From RGIG7179 sp051893555 (GTDB lineage: Bacteria > Bacillota > Clostridia > Peptostreptococcales > Anaerovoracaceae): a DNA stretch of 64,000 bases. Every line of letters starts with the position of its first letter. The first letter of the stretch is position 1. The notes beneath the pieces were generated by a model, which was given only the letters and a program-made list of their open reading frames with translations, was not told the DNA's origin and searched no databases. This document shows positions 59,333 to 64,000 of the stretch, piece by piece. Location of the stretch: contig JBJFHL010000012.1 in assembly GCA_051893555.1 (NCBI GenBank), positions 8,206 through 72,205 on the forward strand, read 5' to 3'. The position numbers were made by a program, and so were the translations under genes.

Positions 59333-60370
59333 ATGTTTAAGAAGGTATTAGCAGTATTATTAGTTGTTGCCATGATTTTCTCATTTGCAGCATGTGGTAA
59401 TTCCGATGCTGGAGCAGAAGGCGGAGACGATGGGCAGACTTATGTATTAAAGTTTGGTTCTGTAGTAAATGAACAACATGTTGCGTACAAAGCAATGGAA
59501 AAATTTAAGGCAGAGCTGGAAGAAAAGTCCAACGGACGAATTGAAGTACAGCTGTACGGAAACAGTTCTCTTGGCAGTGAAAGAGAAATGCTGGAAGGAA
59601 TCGCAATGGGTACTATCGAAATGTACTACGGTGGTTCCATGACTCTGGCAGGATTCACAGATGATGTAAAATTCCAGAGCTTACCATTCCTGTTTTCCGG
59701 TGGTAAGCAGGCAGCATTTGACTTCTTCAATCAGTTTGGTGATTCTATTTCTGAAGAAGTTCTGGAGCAGACTGGTATTCGTGTAATCTGGACGGACAAT
59801 GGCGAATTTAACTGCCTGACTAAGAAGCCAATTTATACAGTTGACGATTTCAAAGGATTAAAAGTAAGATGCCATGAAGTAGATGTTATGCTGGAAGCAT
59901 ATAAAGCTTTAGGTGCGAATCCAACTGCAATGGCATTCTCCGAAATCTACACTGCATTACAGCAGGGCACCATTCAGGGAACAAATACAACGGCACTTTT
60001 AGTTGACACGAATGCATTCTATGAACAGTGCGAATACTATAACAATTTACATCTGTTCTATGATATGGGTGTAACTGCTGTTTCCGAAGCATGGCTGAAA
60101 ACTCTGCCGGAAGATTTACAGCAGATCGTAATCGATGCTGCAAATTGGTTTGCAGATACTTACAATGCGGATATTCTGGCGGCAGAAGAAAAAACTGAAG
60201 CATTCTTAAGAGATACCATTACTTATGTGGATTACACTGCAGAAGAACTGGAACCGTTCATTGAAGCAGTACAGCCGGCATATGACTGGTTCAGAGAAAA
60301 TGTAGATGAACCGAGACTGGATGAATATCTGGAAGCACTGGAACCGATCAATGCAAAGTATATGAAATAA
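59333..60370 (+). CDS. dctP: TRAP transporter substrate-binding lipoprotein DctP
   Basis: Extracellular solute receptor of a TRAP system, 345 residues. Lipoprotein signal with lipobox SFAAC, Cys21 to be lipidated. Family blocks: FGSVVNEQHV, ELYGNSSLG-like VQLYGNSSLGSEREM, LPFLFSGG, GLKVRCHEVDVM (the conserved Arg that binds the carboxylate) and EIYTALQQGTIQG. ATG 59333 follows AAAGGAGG; an ATG at 59309 is unsupported. The substrate is a carboxylic acid. Confidence 0.93.
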   Translation: MFKKVLAVLLVVAMIFSFAACGNSDAGAEGGDDGQTYVLKFGSVVNEQHVAYKAMEKFKAELEEKSNGRIEVQLYGNSSLGSEREMLEGIAMGTIEMYYGGSMTLAGFTDDVKFQSLPFLFSGGKQAAFDFFNQFGDSISEEVLEQTGIRVIWTDNGEFNCLTKKPIYTVDDFKGLKVRCHEVDVMLEAYKALGANPTAMAFSEIYTALQQGTIQGTNTTALLVDTNAFYEQCEYYNNLHLFYDMGVTAVSEAWLKTLPEDLQQIVIDAANWFADTYNADILAAEEKTEAFLRDTITYVDYTAEELEPFIEAVQPAYDWFRENVDEPRLDEYLEALEPINAKYMK

Positions 60371-60445
60371 TAAAAATACAGGACTATTTGTTGATGAAAG
60401 CATAACATTTTGATTCTTTTTTCCTTAAAGAATTGGCATGAGAAA

Positions 60446-60500
60446 ATTAGAAGGGATTGTATGAAGCCTTTCTGTAATCCTTTCTGCAATCCTTTCTAAT
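60446..60500 (+). repeat. Hairpin with nested direct repeats between dctP and dctQ
   Basis: ATTAGAAGGGATTG (60446-60459) pairs with CAATCCTTTCTAAT (60487-60500) with one G-U pair. The loop holds copies of CCTTTCTG. It has no T-run, so it is not a terminator. It could protect the upstream dctP mRNA so that more receptor than permease is made. Confidence 0.6.
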
Positions 60501-60522
60501 TTCCATAGTAGGAGGACATCAT

Positions 60523-61026
60523 ATGAAAATATTAGATTCGATTTTAGACAGAGTCGAAAAATGGGCGTCAATCCTTTTATTTACTGCCGTTACATTAGTC
60601 GTTGTTCTACAGATTATTTTTAGGTTAACAGGCGTAAATCTGACTTGGACAGAAGAGGTGGCAAGATACCTGTTCGTATGGCTGATTTACTTCGGTGCCA
60701 TCAAGGCAGTAAGAGAAGAAAAACATCTGAAAGTAGATATCGTTGCACTTTTCCTGAAAGAAAAAGGCACCTTGCGGCTTAAATTATTTACCGATGTAGT
60801 ATCCATTGTATTCTGGATTATCATCACATACGTTATGTTCCTGGTTATGGAGAAATTCTCCCTGCTACCGCAGTATTCACCGGCAGTACATATCAATATG
60901 CTGTTTGTATATCTGGCACCTTTGGTATGTGGAATCTTTTCGATTATTAGATACGTACAGAATATTATCAGAGTATTGATTGAATATAAAGAACTGAAAC
61001 CGAGTAAAGGAGGCGATTTAGCATGA
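60523..61026 (+). CDS. dctQ: TRAP transporter small permease DctQ
   Basis: 167-residue membrane protein with four segments (WASILLFTAVTLVVVLQIIFRL first). TWTEEVARYLFVWLIYFGA is the family block. It pairs with DctM; its stop overlaps the dctM start by 4 bases (ATGA). GTAGGAGG precedes ATG 60523. Confidence 0.93.
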   Translation: MKILDSILDRVEKWASILLFTAVTLVVVLQIIFRLTGVNLTWTEEVARYLFVWLIYFGAIKAVREEKHLKVDIVALFLKEKGTLRLKLFTDVVSIVFWIIITYVMFLVMEKFSLLPQYSPAVHINMLFVYLAPLVCGIFSIIRYVQNIIRVLIEYKELKPSKGGDLA

Positions 61027-62321
61027 ACACAGGTTTAATTTTAGCAATGTTCCTTATTTTTTTCATCCTGTTATTTTTACAAGTACCAATCGCTTTATGT
61101 ATCGGCTTCGCTTCACTTTTTTATGTCAGCCAGGCAGGCACCCTTTCACTGCTTCAGGTTGGTACAAGTATGTTTACCGCATGTGACTCCTTCCCGCTGA
61201 TGGCCGTTCCACTTTTCATCCTCTGCGGTGCCATTATAGAAGGCGGCGGCCTTGGAAAAAGGCTGATCGATTTCGTAGGTTCTTTCGTGGGACATTTCAC
61301 TGGTGGATATGCTTATGTAACAGTTGTTGCATGTGCATTCTTTGGCGCCATTTCCGGTTCAGCACTGGCTACAGTTGCTGCGATCGGTGGAATTACCGTA
61401 CCAGTTATGATTGAAGCAGGATACAGTAAAAGATTTTCCTATGGTTTAATTTGTGCATCCGGCTGTTTGGGGATTCTGATTCCTCCAAGCATTCCACTTG
61501 TTATGTACGGTTCTTCTACCGGCGCATCTGTTGGAACATTATTCCTCGGTGGTTTCGGTCCTGGAATCCTGTTGGCAATTCTTTTATGTATAGTGGCCTA
61601 TTTCATGTGTAAGAAGCAAGGCTTTGTAGGAAATGGACAGAAGTTCAGTTGGGCCAATGTTTGGAAAACATTTAAATCTTCCATCTGGGCATTGTTAATC
61701 CCAGTTATCATTCTGGGAGGAATTTATGGAGGATTATTTACACCTACGGAAGCGGCAGCTGTCGCAGTTGTATATTCCATCTTTGCAGGTGCAGTGATCT
61801 ATAGAGAACTTACCTGGAAGAAAATGCTGGATGTCATCGCTAATGCAGCTACTACGACGGGAACTATTTTATTGGTTTGCGCTACAGCTACAGTGTTTGG
61901 TAAGGTTCTTACTATGGCGCAGGTTCCAGGCGCTATTGTAGGCTTCCTAGAAGGATTAACAGACAGCACATTTGTCATCTTACTAATTGTAAATATTGTA
62001 TTACTGATTGTTGGATGTTTCATGGATACTGTTGCTGCTATTGTAATTTTGGCTCCAATGCTTACTCCTATTTTAGTAGCATATGACATTAATATGATTC
62101 ATTTCGGTTTGCTGATGGTATTAAATCTGGCAATCGGTTTATGCACTCCGCCAGTAGGCTCCAACTTGTTTGTGGCCTGCAGTATCGGAGATATTAAGTT
62201 CAATGAAGTTACCCGTGCTGTACTACCATTCCTGCTGGTTATGTTAGTTTCGCTTATTTTGGTAACATATATACCTGAGGTTTCCTTATTCTTACCAAAA
62301 TTATTTGGAATGATATCCTGA
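61023..62321 (+). CDS. dctM: TRAP transporter large permease DctM
   Basis: Na+-driven channel subunit, 432 residues with about twelve membrane segments. Blocks: PLFILCGAIIEGGGLGKRL, FFGAISGSALATVAAIGG, GCLGILIPPSIPLVMYG and GLCTPPVGSNLF. Ribosome site AGGAGG lies inside dctQ. Standard three-part TRAP order P-Q-M. Confidence 0.95.
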   Translation: MNTGLILAMFLIFFILLFLQVPIALCIGFASLFYVSQAGTLSLLQVGTSMFTACDSFPLMAVPLFILCGAIIEGGGLGKRLIDFVGSFVGHFTGGYAYVTVVACAFFGAISGSALATVAAIGGITVPVMIEAGYSKRFSYGLICASGCLGILIPPSIPLVMYGSSTGASVGTLFLGGFGPGILLAILLCIVAYFMCKKQGFVGNGQKFSWANVWKTFKSSIWALLIPVIILGGIYGGLFTPTEAAAVAVVYSIFAGAVIYRELTWKKMLDVIANAATTTGTILLVCATATVFGKVLTMAQVPGAIVGFLEGLTDSTFVILLIVNIVLLIVGCFMDTVAAIVILAPMLTPILVAYDINMIHFGLLMVLNLAIGLCTPPVGSNLFVACSIGDIKFNEVTRAVLPFLLVMLVSLILVTYIPEVSLFLPKLFGMIS

Positions 62322-62346
62322 TAAAGATAATTGCCATGAAAGGAGT

Positions 62347-62372
62347 GGGGCATATTTTTCGGAATATGCCCC
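62347..62372 (+). repeat. Perfect hairpin between dctM and the second crotonase
   Basis: GGGGCATATT (62347-62356) and AATATGCCCC (62363-62372) form a 10-bp stem with a TTTCGG loop. No T-run follows, so read-through is expected. It may be an mRNA stabiliser or processing site. Confidence 0.65.
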
Positions 62373-62384
62373 AGTAGAAAGAAA

Positions 62385-63158
62385 ATGGAATACACAAAAT
62401 TATTATATGAAAAAGAAAACGGCGTGATGAAAGTCACTTTTAATAATCCGGAAAAGCTCAACGCTCTGACGAACGAATTTCTGGAAGAGTTCAACTGCCT
62501 TCTGAATGAAATAGAAGAGGATGCAGATCTTCAAGTGATTATCCTCACCGGTGCAGGAAAAGCTTTTATCGCCGGAGCAGATATCTCTCTTATGAGCACC
62601 ATGACCCCGGAAGAAGCGGCACGCTATTCATTTAATACAACTGAAATCTATCGCAGGATGGAAGGAATGAATAAAGTTTTCATTGCAGCGATTAACGGAT
62701 TTGCCCTGGGCGGCGGATGCGAAATGACGCTGGCCTGTGATCTTAGAATTGCATCTCAAAAAGCAAAAATGGGATTGCCGGAAGTTGGACTTGGAATATT
62801 CCCGGGCGGCGGCGGCACCCAGAGACTTCCGAGATTGATTGGAATGGCAAAAGCAAAGGAACTGGTCTATACGGCGAAAACCATTCGTGCGGAAGAGGCA
62901 GAAAAAATTGGTCTGGTCAATTACGTTGTGGAACCGGAAGAATTGGAAGCCAAAGCGATGGAACTTGCAGAGCAGATTTTGAAGAACAGTAAATCCGGCG
63001 TCCGTCTGAGCAAAGAAGCTTTCAACAACGGAAATCAGATGGATATCATCTCAGCTATGAACCTGGAAAAAAATTTGTTTGCTTTGTGTTTTGCTACAGA
63101 AGATCAAAAAGAAGGAATGAGCGCTTTCATGGAAAAAAGACCAGCAAATTTCAAGTAG
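62385..63158 (+). CDS. Enoyl-CoA hydratase (crotonase)
   Basis: Hydrates trans-2-enoyl-CoA to 3-hydroxyacyl-CoA. 257 residues with both catalytic Glu (GGGCEMT and GLPEVGLG), oxyanion block GAGKAFIAGADI and GGGGTQRLPR. The ribosome site is weak (AGAAAGAAA). This is the likely active hydratase of the locus, unlike the crotonase at 58.6 kb. Confidence 0.93.
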   Translation: MEYTKLLYEKENGVMKVTFNNPEKLNALTNEFLEEFNCLLNEIEEDADLQVIILTGAGKAFIAGADISLMSTMTPEEAARYSFNTTEIYRRMEGMNKVFIAAINGFALGGGCEMTLACDLRIASQKAKMGLPEVGLGIFPGGGGTQRLPRLIGMAKAKELVYTAKTIRAEEAEKIGLVNYVVEPEELEAKAMELAEQILKNSKSGVRLSKEAFNNGNQMDIISAMNLEKNLFALCFATEDQKEGMSAFMEKRPANFK

Positions 63159-63174
63159 GGAGAATGAGATAAAA

Positions 63175-63597
63175 ATGAACTATACCATTGATGAATTACA
63201 GATTGGTCAGACAAGCACCTATTCGAAGACTATTACGGAAACCGATGTATATCTGTTTGCTGGAGTTACCGGAGACTTTAATCCTGCACATATGAATGCG
63301 GAGTATGCGAAGAAAACAGCTTTTAAAGAAAGGATCGCCCACGGCATGTTGTCTGCAAGTTTGATTTCTACTGTACTGGGAACAAATCTTCCTGGGAAAG
63401 GCACCATATATATGGGGCAGAGCGTAAAATTTCTGTCACCAGTTCACTTTGGGGATACCATTACAGCGACGGTTGAAGTAAAAGAACTGATGCCGGAAAA
63501 GAACCGGGCAATTTTACGCACTTACTGTGTAAATCAGGACGGACAGGTGGTTTTGGATGGAGAAGCCACAGTCATGCCGCCAAAAATGAAAATGTAA
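63175..63597 (+). CDS. MaoC-like (R)-specific enoyl-CoA hydratase
   Basis: Hot-dog fold hydratase, 140 residues. The hydratase-2 motif VTGDFNPAHMN carries the Asp and His pair, followed by IAHGMLSASLIS. It would form or use the (R)-3-hydroxyacyl-CoA isomer, the opposite of a crotonase, so the locus can handle both isomers. GGGAGAATGAG precedes ATG 63175. Confidence 0.88.
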   Translation: MNYTIDELQIGQTSTYSKTITETDVYLFAGVTGDFNPAHMNAEYAKKTAFKERIAHGMLSASLISTVLGTNLPGKGTIYMGQSVKFLSPVHFGDTITATVEVKELMPEKNRAILRTYCVNQDGQVVLDGEATVMPPKMKM

Positions 63598-63930
63598 AAG
63601 TACATAACAGGTAACTGTTATCATATTATGTTTTGTTCCAGCTTTTGTGCAAAGAAAGTTTTATCCTGTTCTTTACGCGAAATATTCAGCAGTACAACTT
63701 CAATCTTAACTTTTTACCTTCACCTTAACCTTAATCTTAACATAAACACAAACACAGACATTACTGAGAAGAAATTACTAATACTCTTTAACACATAAAA
63801 CCATAACGGGTAAAACTTCCTGGAACAAAATTTATGGGGAGGCTGCTCATGAAAGAACATTCTCCCCTGTCACAAAGTTTAATAAAGAATAACAACATAC
63901 ATCACAATTACGAAAGAAAGGATGGAAAAA
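63598..63930. other. 333-base gap with low-complexity sequence
   Basis: No gene seen. It contains ATAACAG-GTAA-CTGTTAT (63604-63621), a small perfect dyad. A pyrimidine-rich stretch with repeated CTTAAC-like units spans about 63700-63740, followed by an A/C-rich segment. GGGGAG/CTCCCC (63836-63841 with 63862-63867) forms a hairpin over a 20-base loop. No clear sigma-A or sigma54 promoter was found. It may separate the thiolase that follows from the operon. Confidence 0.5.
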
Positions 63931-64000
63931 ATGAAAGAAGTAGTAATCGTAGACGGTATGCGTACCGCATTCGGCAGAATGGGCGGAGCTCTGAGACCAT
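63931..64000 (+). CDS. Acetyl-CoA acetyltransferase (thiolase), 3' end outside window
   Basis: The first 23 codons, MKEVVIVDGMRTAFGRMGGA and on, match the N-terminus of thiolases. ATG 63931 follows GAAAGGA. It would be the second thiolase of the region, possibly with different chain-length preference. The rest lies beyond the window. Confidence 0.8.
   Translation, partial: MKEVVIVDGMRTAFGRMGGALRP

Noticed and set aside
60463..60500. Short CCTTTCTG repeats considered as a CRISPR remnant
   Set aside because: Units are only 8-12 bases with no spacers or cas genes; better explained as part of a hairpin.

Overview
The window reads as a chromosome segment of an anaerobic, mid-GC member of the Clostridia. 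The evidence is a superoxide reductase and rubrerythrin next to a PerR-type regulator, a complete Firmicutes-order S10-spc-alpha ribosomal operon with zinc forms of S14, S4 and L36, a type III glutamine synthetase, a BofA-family gene, and a butyrate-type CoA gene set. The secreted 5'-nucleotidases with a short fibronectin-like tail make me favour the Family XIII (Anaerovoracaceae) neighbourhood, but that is a guess from memory.

Layout: 0-7.7 kb is a nucleoside and nucleotide salvage block: a 5'-truncated nucleoside kinase, psuK-psuG, and two exported 5'-nucleotidase paralogs, the first of which has lost active-site residues. 7.7-9.3 kb is an oxygen-defence block: superoxide reductase, divergent perR with a Fur/PerR box over its promoter, and rubrerythrin. 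9.4-25.1 kb is one ribosomal operon, rpsJ to rplQ, with secY, adk, map, infA and rpoA. 25.2-29.5 kb is ammonia assimilation: glnA plus an ANTAR antiterminator gene, divergent from glnN. The glnN leader carries a hairpin matching the ANTAR target rule. 29.7-31.7 kb is an unusual methyltransferase with a membrane-anchored second half. 31.8-37.3 kb holds pcrA, ligA and a HypE/AIR-synthase-like protein. 37.3-41 kb is a MerR regulator, a MerR-type promoter, a YfcC-family carrier and an M20 amidohydrolase. 41-46 kb holds TraX, a secreted C69 dipeptidase, an orphan protein and an Na+ symporter. 45.8-50.8 kb is SRP RNA, dnaX, ybaB, recR, an inverted yaaL, bofA, ybaK and yitT. 50.8-53.3 kb has an atypical NRAMP protein and a PTS-IIC-like membrane protein.

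From about 53.4 kb to the end the sequence looks more AT-rich and holds a self-contained catabolic locus. A PAS-AAA-Fis sigma54 activator points away from the operon, and a sigma54 promoter (-24/-12) lies between them. The operon encodes thiolase, 3-hydroxyacyl-CoA dehydrogenase, CoA-transferase, a crotonase-fold protein, a three-part TRAP transporter, a second crotonase, a MaoC hydratase and the start of another thiolase. The likely flow is uptake of an organic acid, activation by CoA transfer, and beta-oxidation-type cleavage to acetyl-CoA. The activator reading frame is interrupted at a run of nine C residues just before its DNA-binding domain. Eight residues would restore it, so this regulator may be phase-variable, broken or mis-sequenced. 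This locus is the best candidate for an undescribed system in the window. All statements come from reading the sequence; no searches were run.
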